Below, one piece after another: positions 56,787 to 64,000 of a DNA stretch of 64,000 nt; positions within the stretch are counted from its first letter, which is position 1; each line of letters opens with the position of its first letter. The notes under the pieces were generated by a model, which saw nothing but the letters and a program-made list of their open reading frames with translations, had not been told where the DNA came from and searched no databases. This DNA is from Halorussus lipolyticus (GTDB lineage: Archaea > Halobacteriota > Halobacteria > Halobacteriales > Haladaptataceae): the NCBI RefSeq assembly GCF_029338375.1, contig NZ_CP119804.1:868001-932000 (forward strand), in the 5' to 3' direction. The translations under genes were made by a program, and so were the position numbers.

Positions 56787-58626
56787 GGTTGCCGCCCTCC
56801 CGATGCTCGTCTTCGTTTTTAGACCGACCGCCGTCGGCGGCGGGTCGCGCCGATTCCGAGCCTTCGGCGTCCGACTCGCCCGCGTCGAACGCGCCGAAGT
56901 CGATGCTCGAAGGTACACTATCGTTGTCTAAAGCACTCTTTTTGCTGTCTAAAGACTCACTTTTTACGTCTTTACTGTCGGCGTCGCCACGCCGCCGCTC
57001 CGCCGTCGGGTCGCGGTCCCGGTTCATCGTGGTGGCGTGGAGCGCGTAGTTCAGCGCGGCCTGCGAGAGTTGTTCGCCCCAGAGGGCGTGGCGCTCGCCC
57101 TTCCAGCGCTCCTCGAACAGTTCGTCCAGTGCGGCGTAGGCCTGCGATTCGCCGAACTCGGGGTGGAGTTCGCTCGCCATCCGGTGACAGCAGAATCCGC
57201 CCTGACAGTTGCCCATCGACGCCCGCGTCCGGATGCGGACCGCGTTGAGGTCGGTGCCAGACTGGTCGATGGCGTCCCGAACCTCGGCGCGGGTGACGGC
57301 CTCGCAGTCACAGACGACCGGATTCGGCTCTGCGGTCGAAAGCACCTCCTCGGTCCTGCTCCCGAGGCGCTGGGCGCTCCGGCGCGCGACCGGCGAGCGC
57401 AGGCCGAACCGGTCCATCCCGGCGTCGAGGACCGACGCGTCCTCGCTCCCCGGCAGGGGCACGTCGGCGGTCCGGCAGTCGGCCGAGACGCCGAGTTTGT
57501 CGCACACGTGGTCGCTGATTTCCTCGGCCATCATCCGGTAGGTGGTGAACTTCCCGCCGACGATGGAGGTCATCCCGCGCAGGTCGTCGCGGTCGTCGTG
57601 GTCGAGGAGGAAGTAGTCGCGGGTGATGTCGGTCGGGTCGGTACTCCCCACTTCCGGGGGTTCGTACAGCGGTCGGACGCCCCAGAACGACCGGACCGTC
57701 CGGGCCTCGCCGAGGATGGGAACCAGTCGCTTCAGTTCGTCTATCATCAAATCGACCTCCCACCGCTCCTCGGGGTAGTCTTCGGGGTCCGAGACCTCCT
57801 CGTCGGTCGTGCCGAGGATGGCGGTGGTCTCGTGGGGCACCACGATGTCGGCGTCGCCCTTCGGTCGGCACCGGTTGACCACGGTATCGACCTGCCGGCA
57901 GTTCATCACGACCATCACGCCCTTCGAGGGCCGGACCTCGATGTCCACGCCCGCCATCTCGCCGAGTTGGCCCGCCCACGCCCCGGTGGCGTTGACCACG
58001 TAGTCGGCCCGAATCTCCTCGATTTCGCCCGACTCGCGGTGTTCGCGCTTGCCGGGACCGCTCTCGTGGCGAATCTTCGCCCCCGTAATGCGGCCCTCGT
58101 CGCCGAGCAGGTCAACGACTTCGGCGTGGGTCTCGACCCGACCGCCGTGGTTCTCGGCGCTGATGGCGTTGGCCACGCAGAGCCGGAAGGGGTCGATTGC
58201 CCCGTCGGGGACCCGAATCGCGCGCTTCACGTCTTTCGTGAGATATGGCTCGTCCTCGCGGGCCTCCTCGGCCGTGAGGACTTCCGCGGGAATCCCGCAC
58301 TCCCGACACCCCTCCAACTTTCGCTCGAAGTACTCGTCGGGGTCGCCCTCCAGTTGGACGAACTGCCCGCCGGTCTCCTCGACGCAGTGGTCAGCGATGT
58401 CCCGGAGGACGCGGTTCTCCTCGATACACTCTCTGGCGCTCGCTTGGTCGGCGACGGCGTACCGGCCGCCGCTGTGGAGCAGACCGTGCATCCGCCCCGT
58501 GGTCCCGTGGGTCAAGTTCCCCTTCTCCACGAGGGTCACGTCGAGTCCTCGCATCGCCAAGTCTCGGGCGATGCCGGTGCCGGTGGACCCGCCGCCGATA
58601 ACGAGCACACCCGTCGTAGTTGTCAT
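56776..58626 (-). CDS. glpA: Glycerol-3-phosphate dehydrogenase subunit A (GlpA), 616 aa
   Basis: GlpA oxidises glycerol-3-phosphate to dihydroxyacetone phosphate with FAD. The ATG at 58626 gives [36 protein letters not shown] (in pieces): the FAD loop [33 protein letters not shown] and the [12 protein letters not shown] element are other DAO features. A BFD-like [2Fe-2S] domain contains [10 protein letters not shown] and the [12 protein letters not shown] motif (near residues 440-490). The last 80 residues are a haloarchaeal acidic tail ([19 protein letters not shown]). It leads the glpABC operon, divergent from glpK. Confidence 0.95.
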   Translation of the reverse strand: MTTTTGVLVIGGGSTGTGIARDLAMRGLDVTLVEKGNLTHGTTGRMHGLLHSGGRYAVADQASARECIEENRVLRDIADHCVEETGGQFVQLEGDPDEYFERKLEGCRECGIPAEVLTAEEAREDEPYLTKDVKRAIRVPDGAIDPFRLCVANAISAENHGGRVETHAEVVDLLGDEGRITGAKIRHESGPGKREHRESGEIEEIRADYVVNATGAWAGQLGEMAGVDIEVRPSKGVMVVMNCRQVDTVVNRCRPKGDADIVVPHETTAILGTTDEEVSDPEDYPEERWEVDLMIDELKRLVPILGEARTVRSFWGVRPLYEPPEVGSTDPTDITRDYFLLDHDDRDDLRGMTSIVGGKFTTYRMMAEEISDHVCDKLGVSADCRTADVPLPGSEDASVLDAGMDRFGLRSPVARRSAQRLGSRTEEVLSTAEPNPVVCDCEAVTRAEVRDAIDQSGTDLNAVRIRTRASMGNCQGGFCCHRMASELHPEFGESQAYAALDELFEERWKGERHALWGEQLSQAALNYALHATTMNRDRDPTAERRRGDADSKDVKSESLDSKKSALDNDSVPSSIDFGAFDAGESDAEGSESARPAADGGRSKNEDEHREGGNRGD

Positions 58627-58683
58627 TCGCTTTGTCGAAGATGGAACCCGCGCCACTTTACTTTACCGACGGTCCGGACTACC

Positions 58684-58718
58684 GAGTAAAACTCTTGAGA
58701 GTACGCCGAATATTCGGC
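58684..58718. promoter_or_regulatory. glpA/glpK intergenic palindromes
   Basis: GCCGAATATTCGGC (58705-58718) is a perfect 14 bp palindrome, and GAGTAAAACTC (58684-58694) an 11 nt inverted repeat, in the 247 nt divergent region between glpA (ATG at 58626) and glpK (ATG at 58874). The second overlaps a TATA-like stretch for glpA on the minus strand. They are candidate operators of a glycerol regulator. Confidence 0.5.
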
Positions 58719-58770
58719 CAAAACTGCCAGAAAGTCCGCAGAATTTTCCAACTCGACCCGTACCGACGAA

Positions 58771-58781
58771 AGTTTTATAAT
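58771..58781 (+). promoter_or_regulatory. Probable glpK TATA box
   Basis: AGTTTTATAAT lies about 95 nt upstream of the glpK ATG, so the transcript would carry a leader of about 65-70 nt with a Shine-Dalgarno-like AGGTGA at 58864-58869, unlike the leaderless genes elsewhere in the window. Confidence 0.5.
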
Positions 58782-58873
58782 GAAAGTCAATATTGTTTAC
58801 GGGTATAGCCGGACCACACGTAAACGAGGTGCAGGGAATCCGGCACGGCGGACGATAACCAACAGGTGAACGC

Positions 58874-60418
58874 ATGACCAACGAAACATACGTCGGAGCC
58901 ATCGACCAAGGGACGACCGGCACCCGCTTCATGGTCTTCGACCACGGCGGACAGGTCGTCGCCAACGCGTACGAGACCCACGAACAGATATATCCAGAAC
59001 CCGGTTGGGTCGAACACGACCCGCTCGAAATCTGGGACAACACCAAATCGGTCGTCGGGTCGGCCCTCGAAAACGCCGGCCTCACCGCCGACCAACTCGC
59101 CGCCATCGGCGTGACCAACCAGCGCGAGACCACCCTGCTGTGGGACCGCGACACCGGCAAGCCGGTCCACAACGCCATCGTCTGGCAGGACCGCCGGACC
59201 ACCGACCGGGTAGAGGAGTTAGAGGACGAGGGAAAGGTAGAGGACATCCGAGCCAAGACCGGCCTCGAAGCCGACGCCTACTTCTCTGCGACCAAGGCCG
59301 AGTGGTTGCTCGACAACGCCGACCCCATCAAGACCCAGCGCGCCCGGCCCGCCGACCTGAAAGAGCGCGCTGACGAGGGCGAAATCCTGTTCGGGACCAT
59401 CGACTCGTGGCTGGTCTACAACCTGACCGGCAACCACGTTACGGACGTGACCAACGCCTCCCGGACCATGCTGTTCGACATCCACGAGATGGACTGGGAC
59501 GACGCGCTCCTCCGGGAGTTCGGCGTCCCCGAGGAGTGCCTGCCCGAGGTCAGGCCCTCCAGCGACGAGGACTACTACGGGACCACCGACCCCGAGGGTT
59601 TCCTCGGAGCCGAAATCCCGGTCGCCGGGGCGCTCGGCGACCAGCAGGCCGCGCTGTTCGGCCAGACTTGCTTCGACGCCGGCGACGCCAAGAACACCTA
59701 CGGGACCGGGAGCTTCTTCTTGATGAACACGGGCAACGAGGCCGTAGACAGCGACCACGGCCTGCTGACCACGGTCGGGTTCCAGCGGTCGGGCGAACCG
59801 GTCCAGTACGCCCTCGAAGGGGCCATCTTCGTCACGGGCGCGGCAATCGAGTGGCTCGAAGACATGTCGCTCATCGACGACGCCGCCGAGACCGAGACCC
59901 TCGCCAGAAGCGTCGATTCGACCGATGGCGTCTACGTGGTCCCGGCGTTCACCGGACTCGGCGCGCCTCACTGGGACCAGCGCGCTCGGGGCACCATCGT
60001 CGGGATGACCCGCGGGACGCGACGGGAACACGTCGTCCGGGCCACGCTGGAATCCATCGCCTACCAGACCCGCGACGTGGCCGAGGCCATGGTCGCCGAC
60101 AGCGACATCGAACTTGCCGACCTTCGGGTAGACGGCGGCGCTGTCAAGAACAACTTCCTCTGTCAACTACAGGCCGACATCATCGGCACCGACATCGTTC
60201 GGCCCGAAGTGGACGAGACGACCGCACTCGGGTCGGCCTACGCCGCGGGCCTCGCCGTCGGCTACTGGGACGACCCGGACGAACTCCGGGACAACTGGCG
60301 GGTGGACCGGGAGTTTGCCCCCGAGATGGAACCTCAGAAGGCCGACGAGATGTACGACCGATGGGACGAGGCGGTCGAACGGTCCCGCGACTGGGCCCGC
60401 GACGGAGGCGAATCGTGA
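58874..60418 (+). CDS. glpK: Glycerol kinase GlpK, 514 aa
   Basis: GlpK phosphorylates glycerol, the first step of its use as carbon source. The FGGY-type ATPase core: YVGAIDQGTTGTRFMVFDH near residues 5-23, WVEHDPLEIWDN near 49, TNQRETTLLWDRDTGKPVHNAIVWQDRR (in pieces) near 80-107, GALGDQQAALFGQTCFDAGDAKNTYGTGSFFLMNTG near 251-286 and GLGAPHWDQRARGTIVG near 362-378. DGGAVKNNFLCQLQADI is also typical. Length is normal. It is divergent from glpABC. Confidence 0.97.
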   Translation: MTNETYVGAIDQGTTGTRFMVFDHGGQVVANAYETHEQIYPEPGWVEHDPLEIWDNTKSVVGSALENAGLTADQLAAIGVTNQRETTLLWDRDTGKPVHNAIVWQDRRTTDRVEELEDEGKVEDIRAKTGLEADAYFSATKAEWLLDNADPIKTQRARPADLKERADEGEILFGTIDSWLVYNLTGNHVTDVTNASRTMLFDIHEMDWDDALLREFGVPEECLPEVRPSSDEDYYGTTDPEGFLGAEIPVAGALGDQQAALFGQTCFDAGDAKNTYGTGSFFLMNTGNEAVDSDHGLLTTVGFQRSGEPVQYALEGAIFVTGAAIEWLEDMSLIDDAAETETLARSVDSTDGVYVVPAFTGLGAPHWDQRARGTIVGMTRGTRREHVVRATLESIAYQTRDVAEAMVADSDIELADLRVDGGAVKNNFLCQLQADIIGTDIVRPEVDETTALGSAYAAGLAVGYWDDPDELRDNWRVDREFAPEMEPQKADEMYDRWDEAVERSRDWARDGGES

Positions 60419-60543
60419 GGACCGCACTTCCCGACCAGAACTCATCTGAACGCTTCTTCATATCACAACGACTATCCCGGTCGTTCCGCAACCAAGGCGT
60501 AATGACTTCTCGACCGTCCGATAGTCACGGAGGTACTACCTGA

Positions 60544-61680
60544 ATGGCGTGGAGCGACCTGTGGGCGCTGGAGATGTTGCTGGCGGCGTTCGCGGGCGGC
60601 GCGTTCGGCGCGGCGCTCGGAGCGCTCCCGGCGTTCATCTTCACCGGCTTCATGGTCATCGCGGGCGAGGCGGCGAATCTCATCGGCAAGGCCGTGGCGG
60701 GCGCATCCGAAGCGGGCGCGGCCGGCGAACTCGCCGCGGTCGGCATCACCGGGTCCATCGCGTTCGGCCCGGTGTTCTCGCCGGCAATCAGTTTCGGCGG
60801 CGGTGCGGCCGCGGCCGCCTACGCCGCCAAGAAGGGGTACATGGAGTCGGGCTTCGACTACCACAACGCCAAGGACATCGCCTTCGCGCAGGGCACCAAG
60901 CCCGACGTGCTGGCGGTCGGCGGCGCGTTCGGCATCCTCGGCTACTGGCTGACCGCGGCCTCCTCGACGCTCGGCATGCCCTACGACCCGATTGCGATGG
61001 GCGTGGTCCTCTCAGCCATCATCCACCGCCTCGTGTTCGGCTACGACCTCATCGGCGATACCAGCGGTGGCATCTTCAACATGAAGCCGTTCGAGAACGG
61101 CGACCGTCGCATCATCGGCGAGGCCGCGACCGCCGATAGTGGCGAGGGCGGCGAACCCGCCGCCGACGGCGGGACCGAGCAGGGCCGGTTCGTGGTCGAA
61201 CCGTGGCTTCCCCACCAGTACAAGTGGGTCAACGTGGCCACGCTCGGTCTCGTCGTGGGGATTCTGGCGGCGTTCACCGCCTACAAGACGGGGAGTCCCT
61301 TCCTCGCGTTCGGCATCAGCGCGGCGAGTCTGGTCTTCCTCAACTGCGGCGTCGAGAAGATTCCCGTGACTCACCACATCAGCCTTCCCGCCAGCACGGC
61401 GGCGCTGGCGCTGGCTCCGGCCGGGATGGCAGTCTCGTCGGCCCCGCCTTCTGAGGTCGCGGCCGCGATTCCGGTCCTGCCCGCACTCGTCGTGGGAGGA
61501 GTCTTCGGCGTGATTTGCGCCCTCGCTGGAGAGGCCATCCAGCGAATCTTCTACGCCCACGCCGACACCCACTTCGACCCGCCCGCGGCGGCCATCGTGG
61601 TCGGCACCTTCCTCATCGCGGTGCTGGCGGCCGTCGGCGTCTTCCCCCAGAGCGTCTGGGTGCCGGGACTCGGGTTCTGA
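60544..61680 (+). CDS. Membrane protein next to glpK, 378 aa, candidate glycerol uptake partner
   Basis: About nine to ten hydrophobic segments are visible (for example LEMLLAAFAGGAFGAALGAL, ELAAVGITGSIAFGPVFSPA, VLAVGGAFGILGYWLTAASS, LGLVVGILAAFTAYKTGS, VAAAIPVLPALVVGGVFGV). A hydrophilic loop sits near residues 180-225 (FENGDRRIIGEAATADSGEGG). No aquaporin NPA motif is present. It follows glpK by 125 nt; a homolog is known next to glpK in other haloarchaea and has been suggested, without proof that I can see here, to take part in glycerol entry. Function is inferred from context only. Confidence 0.75.
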   Translation: MAWSDLWALEMLLAAFAGGAFGAALGALPAFIFTGFMVIAGEAANLIGKAVAGASEAGAAGELAAVGITGSIAFGPVFSPAISFGGGAAAAAYAAKKGYMESGFDYHNAKDIAFAQGTKPDVLAVGGAFGILGYWLTAASSTLGMPYDPIAMGVVLSAIIHRLVFGYDLIGDTSGGIFNMKPFENGDRRIIGEAATADSGEGGEPAADGGTEQGRFVVEPWLPHQYKWVNVATLGLVVGILAAFTAYKTGSPFLAFGISAASLVFLNCGVEKIPVTHHISLPASTAALALAPAGMAVSSAPPSEVAAAIPVLPALVVGGVFGVICALAGEAIQRIFYAHADTHFDPPAAAIVVGTFLIAVLAAVGVFPQSVWVPGLGF

Positions 61681-61746
61681 GCGCCGGACGCTCGGACTTC
61701 GACCCGCTCCGACCGCTTTTTGTGGCTGACGCTCCCACGGTGAGGC

Positions 61747-62421
61747 ATGGCTCCGCCGCTCGTCCTCGACATCGACGGCACGATGACCCGGCCCGACGAC
61801 TCCGTAGACCCGCGGTTCTTCGACCTGCTCCCCGATTGGGACGCGCCGGTGGTCGTCGCCACCGGGAAGGCCTTTCCCTACCCGGTCTCGCTGTGTCACT
61901 TCATGTACGTCGAGCAGAACGTCATCGCCGAGAACGGCGGCATCGTCCTCTCGGGCGAGGAGGTCACGACGAACGGCGACGGCGAGGCCGCACGCCGAGT
62001 CGCCGAGGAGTACGTCGCCGCGGGCTACGACCTCGGGTGGGGACCGACCGACCTCACGAACCGGTGGCGCGAGACCGAGATTGCAGTCGCTCGGGACCAG
62101 CCACTCGGCCCGCTCGAAGAACTCGCGGCCGAACACGGACTGGAGGTCGTGGACACCGGGTTCGCCTACCACGTCAAGTCGCCCAGTATCGAGAAGGGTA
62201 TCGGTCTCAAGTCGATTGCGCCGCTCCTCGACCGCACTCCCGACGAGTTCGTCGCCATCGGGGACTCGGAGAACGACGTGTCCACCTTCGGCGTCGCCGG
62301 CGAGTCCTACGCGGTCGCCAACGCCGACGAGAAGGCCAAGCGCGCCGCAGACGTGGTGTTAGACGAGTCCTACTCCGAGGCCACCATCGGGGTGCTGGAC
62401 GAACTGCAGAGTCGGGCGTAG
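61747..62421 (+). CDS. Archaeal phosphoglycolate phosphatase (HAD family), 224 aa
   Basis: HAD-superfamily phosphatase of the archaeal PGP type. The DxD motif is PPLVLDIDGTMTRPDDSV near residues 3-20. VVVATGKAFPYPVSLCHF near 38 carries the motif II Thr (ATGK). IENG-like IAENGGIVLSGEE near 60 and the final motif VAIGDSENDVSTFGVAGESYAVANADEKAKRAAD (in pieces) near 176-205 contain the GDSxND metal-binding Asp pair. It dephosphorylates phosphoglycolate or similar small phosphates. Not obviously linked to its neighbours. Confidence 0.92.
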   Translation: MAPPLVLDIDGTMTRPDDSVDPRFFDLLPDWDAPVVVATGKAFPYPVSLCHFMYVEQNVIAENGGIVLSGEEVTTNGDGEAARRVAEEYVAAGYDLGWGPTDLTNRWRETEIAVARDQPLGPLEELAAEHGLEVVDTGFAYHVKSPSIEKGIGLKSIAPLLDRTPDEFVAIGDSENDVSTFGVAGESYAVANADEKAKRAADVVLDESYSEATIGVLDELQSRA

Positions 62422-62443
62422 CCACTCGTCCCGCCGCGCGAGA

Positions 62444-62548
62444 TTACTCCTGCCCGCGAAGTCGTCGGAGCGCGCCCCGAGCGATTGCCGCGACTGCGAC
62501 GGCGAGGACCCCGACGACCAGCGCCCACGGTCCCCAATCGCGGTTCAT
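62444..62548 (-). CDS. Micro-protein with one membrane helix, 34 aa
   Basis: MNRDWGPWALVVGVLAVAVA then AIARGALRRLRGQE starts at the ATG at 62548, overlapping the cutA stop by 4 nt (ATGA). This tight coupling is the main support that it is a gene. It has one hydrophobic helix and a basic C-terminus. No family is known to me. Confidence 0.6.
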   Translation of the reverse strand: MNRDWGPWALVVGVLAVAVAAIARGALRRLRGQE

Positions 62549-62865
62549 CGGTCGTCCTCCTCGGCGGTGACTTCGGTCTCGCGCCACTCGGCGAAGGATT
62601 CGAGGAGACCGTCCTCCTCGAACCGCTCGATACAGGGTACGTCGTAGGGATGTCGCTCCTCGACCCGCGCTTCGAGGCGGTCGTAGGCCTCGTCGGTGGT
62701 CTTGGCCAGCAGGACCACCTCGTCGTCGCGGTGGACCTCGCCCTCCCACCGGTAGACCGACGAGCAGGGGAGTCGGTTGACGCACGCCGCGAGTCGCTCC
62801 GTCACGAGAGTCTCTGCGAGGTCGGCGGCCTCCTCCGGCGGTGCGGTGATGTAGGCGGTCGGCAT
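62545..62865 (-). CDS. cutA: CutA1-like protein, 106 aa
   Basis: CutA1 is a small trimeric protein once linked to divalent-cation tolerance; its biochemical role is debated. The ATG at 62865 gives MPTAYITAPPEEAADLAETLVTERLAACVNRLPCSSVYRWEGEVHRDDEVVLLAKTTDEAYDRLEARVEERHPYDVPCI in pieces. Conserved elements are LAACVN, the SSVYRWEGEV strand, KTT and HPYDVPCI. The end (ESFAEWRETEVTAEEDDR) is acidic. The 406 nt upstream (62866-63271) hold no gene. Confidence 0.93.
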   Translation of the reverse strand: MPTAYITAPPEEAADLAETLVTERLAACVNRLPCSSVYRWEGEVHRDDEVVLLAKTTDEAYDRLEARVEERHPYDVPCIERFEEDGLLESFAEWRETEVTAEEDDR

Positions 62866-62935
62866 ACCCGTAGCTCCGTCGCCGAGACGGTTAAGAGTCG
62901 GCCATTGGCGCTGTCCTCTCGGATTAGTCGGACTG

Positions 62936-63033
62936 GCAGTTACGGGGTGGAGCGGCTCTGTCGCCACCAGCGAGGCGGTGGAACCGCCGGGTGACAGTGC
63001 TGACTGACTCGCCAGCTATCTGCCCGTAACTGC
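62936..63033. repeat. 11 bp inverted repeat enclosing a structured ~100 nt stretch
   Basis: GCAGTTACGGG (62936-62946) and CCCGTAACTGC (63023-63033) are perfect complements. Inside are CCACC with GGTGG and CTGTC with GACAG, which could form inner stems. It lies in the 406 nt gap between cutA and the aglB-like gene. The arrangement fits a small structured RNA or a short mobile element with terminal repeats. Nothing else is seen in the gap. Confidence 0.5.
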
Positions 63034-63271
63034 GCGAAACGTCCGGGCAGGGTTCGTCCCGTTCTCGGATTTAAACCCTCGGCAAGTACCGGCAGGCGAC
63101 CAAGCCATCAGGGTGAACGTTTCTGCCGGTCGCGGTCACAGCCGTAGTCACTGTCGATTCAGGGGATGGAACGAGACTACACTCAAAATAGCCCATTGCT
63201 CTCCGAGAAACGAAACCACGACGAAAAGAACCGCTCGAAAAAACCGAGACTACTCGCGGTCGATTTCCGAT

Positions 63272-64000
63272 TCAGTCCCGACCGGCAACGACCAGCGCAC
63301 CGGCCCACGCGCTGACCAGACCGACTCGGGCGGGCGAGGTCCCCTTACGGTCGGGCAGGGCGTCGGCGGGCGTCGGTCGTTCCGGCGAATCGGCGGCCGC
63401 GCTCGGACCAGCGAGCGCCGAGGAGTTCCCGGACTGATTACCCGACGCCGACTCGTTTCCGGTCGCCGACTCGTTCGTCGGCGCATCGCTTTCGGTCTCG
63501 TTACCGGCCGTCGAGTTGGTCTGTTCCTGCTGGAGTTCGATGGTCTCCTCCGTCAACTCGACCGAGGTGGTCTCGTTGGACTCGCCGATGACCTGCGCCT
63601 CGGTGACGCCCGCGGAGGTGTTGTGGAAGGTCAGCGACCCGTTCTCGAAGGTCCGGGGCGTGTAGAACTTGTACTGACCCGTCGCTCGCACGCTGACGTT
63701 GGTGTAGCCCTCCTGTGGACCCCACTTCTCGTAGCCCGTGGTCGAGTAGGGCAGGGTCATCGTGAACTCGCCGTTCGGGCCGGTCTCGGCCTCTTGGCGG
63801 TAGGTGAACGTCCCGTTCTGTCCGGTCGGGGACATCTGGACCTGCGCCGTGACCGTGGTGTTGGCTGGGGCGGTGCCAGTCACCGTCGCGCCGGGCACGC
63901 GCTCGAAGGTCTTGACCCACGACGGCGAGGTCTTGAACAGCGCGTTGGGGTTGCGGACGCCCGCCTGCTGGAGCAAGCGGAGTTCCCCGCGGAGCGTCTG
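63272..64000 (-). CDS. aglB: Probable oligosaccharyltransferase AglB, C-terminal part (gene continues beyond the window)
   Basis: Partial gene; 242 codons including the stop are visible and the frame runs off the right edge. The readable part contains LLQQAGVRNPNALFKTSPSW, VKTFERVPGATVTGTAP, then a beta domain (FTYRQEAETGPNGEFTMTLP, YSTTGYEKWGPQEGYTNVSV) as in the C-terminal region of haloarchaeal AglB. It continues with an S/N/E-rich linker and a short hydrophobic tail (VGLVSAWAGALVVAGRD). AglB transfers glycans from dolichyl phosphate to Asn of secreted proteins. The assignment rests on the C-terminal region only. Confidence 0.75.
   Translation of the reverse strand, partial: QTLRGELRLLQQAGVRNPNALFKTSPSWVKTFERVPGATVTGTAPANTTVTAQVQMSPTGQNGTFTYRQEAETGPNGEFTMTLPYSTTGYEKWGPQEGYTNVSVRATGQYKFYTPRTFENGSLTFHNTSAGVTEAQVIGESNETTSVELTEETIELQQEQTNSTAGNETESDAPTNESATGNESASGNQSGNSSALAGPSAAADSPERPTPADALPDRKGTSPARVGLVSAWAGALVVAGRD

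Noticed and set aside
57037..58689. Plus-strand open frame of about 550 codons opposite glpA
   Set aside because: GlpA on the minus strand carries FAD and Fe-S motifs at full length; the opposite frame has none.
61012..62172. Minus-strand open frame spanning the junction of the membrane and phosphatase genes
   Set aside because: It crosses two well-supported plus-strand genes and shows no domain; shadow of GC-rich coding sequence.

Overview
The window is a 64 kb piece of the chromosome of a halophilic archaeon (class Halobacteria). The evidence is a high-GC sequence coding acidic, D/E-rich proteins, an archaeal gene set (fibrillarin and Nop5, archaeal AdoMet synthetase, archaeal CoaD, archaellin, PyrB-PyrI, Cdc6-like ATPase, TFIIB-like cyclin protein, AglB), Tat signal peptides on most lipoproteins, and many start codons lying about 25-30 nt downstream of an AT-rich TATA-like box, as expected for leaderless transcripts. 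I cannot name the genus. No rRNA, no CRISPR array and no intact insertion sequence were seen. One tRNA gene, tRNA-Leu(UAG), lies at 12238-12321 on the minus strand.

Layout. 0.2-12 kb holds core and conserved haloarchaeal genes: small hypotheticals, a CHRD-domain protein, thiI, a six-copy array of a 50 bp hairpin repeat, mat, a CYTH protein, purD, a hexapeptide acyltransferase, and an operon of dacZ (c-di-AMP synthase), an MscS-type channel and a small membrane protein. 12-19 kb holds the tRNA, a TFIIB-like protein, coaD, an acidic winged-helix regulator, gshA, the flpA-nop5 pair, an Hsp20 chaperone and ogt. 19.2-22.5 kb is one 1073-residue secreted protein built from three repeats of about 200 residues.

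22.6-43.6 kb is a loosely clustered phenylacetate/acyl-CoA catabolic region. It contains the ring-epoxidase operon paaABCD plus a separate zinc-ribbon protein, a divergent HTH regulator, PaaI-type thioesterases, PaaG-like and PaaF-like crotonases, a MaoC hydratase, phenylacetate-CoA ligase (paaK), a thiolase coupled to an HMG-CoA-synthase-like/DUF35 fusion, a 3-hydroxyacyl-CoA dehydrogenase and an SDR reductase. Together these cover activation of phenylacetate, epoxidation, isomerisation and a beta-oxidation-like lower pathway. No PaaE reductase and no PaaZ aldehyde dehydrogenase domain are in the window. Between these genes lie lineage-specific genes: two small secreted Cys-rich repeat proteins (28.7 and 29.6 kb), an AT-rich HEPN-like gene (31.3-32.6 kb) and a VapBC-type toxin-antitoxin pair (41 kb).

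43.8-54.1 kb holds conserved genes: a DUF2391 membrane protein, a lone archaellin, a NUDIX hydrolase, pyrB-pyrI, a GNAT acetyltransferase, a DUF368 transporter and a Cdc6-like ATPase with an altered Walker B motif. 54.1-61.7 kb is the glycerol catabolic locus, with glpABC divergent from glpK and a candidate membrane partner. The end carries an archaeal phosphoglycolate phosphatase, cutA and the 3' end of a probable aglB.

The most unusual non-coding structure is a dispersed family of hairpin elements with conserved ends: four full copies and one collapsed copy that keeps both flanks but lacks the stem. A second dispersed family (two copies) and the 50 bp array add to this. All three are described under findings.
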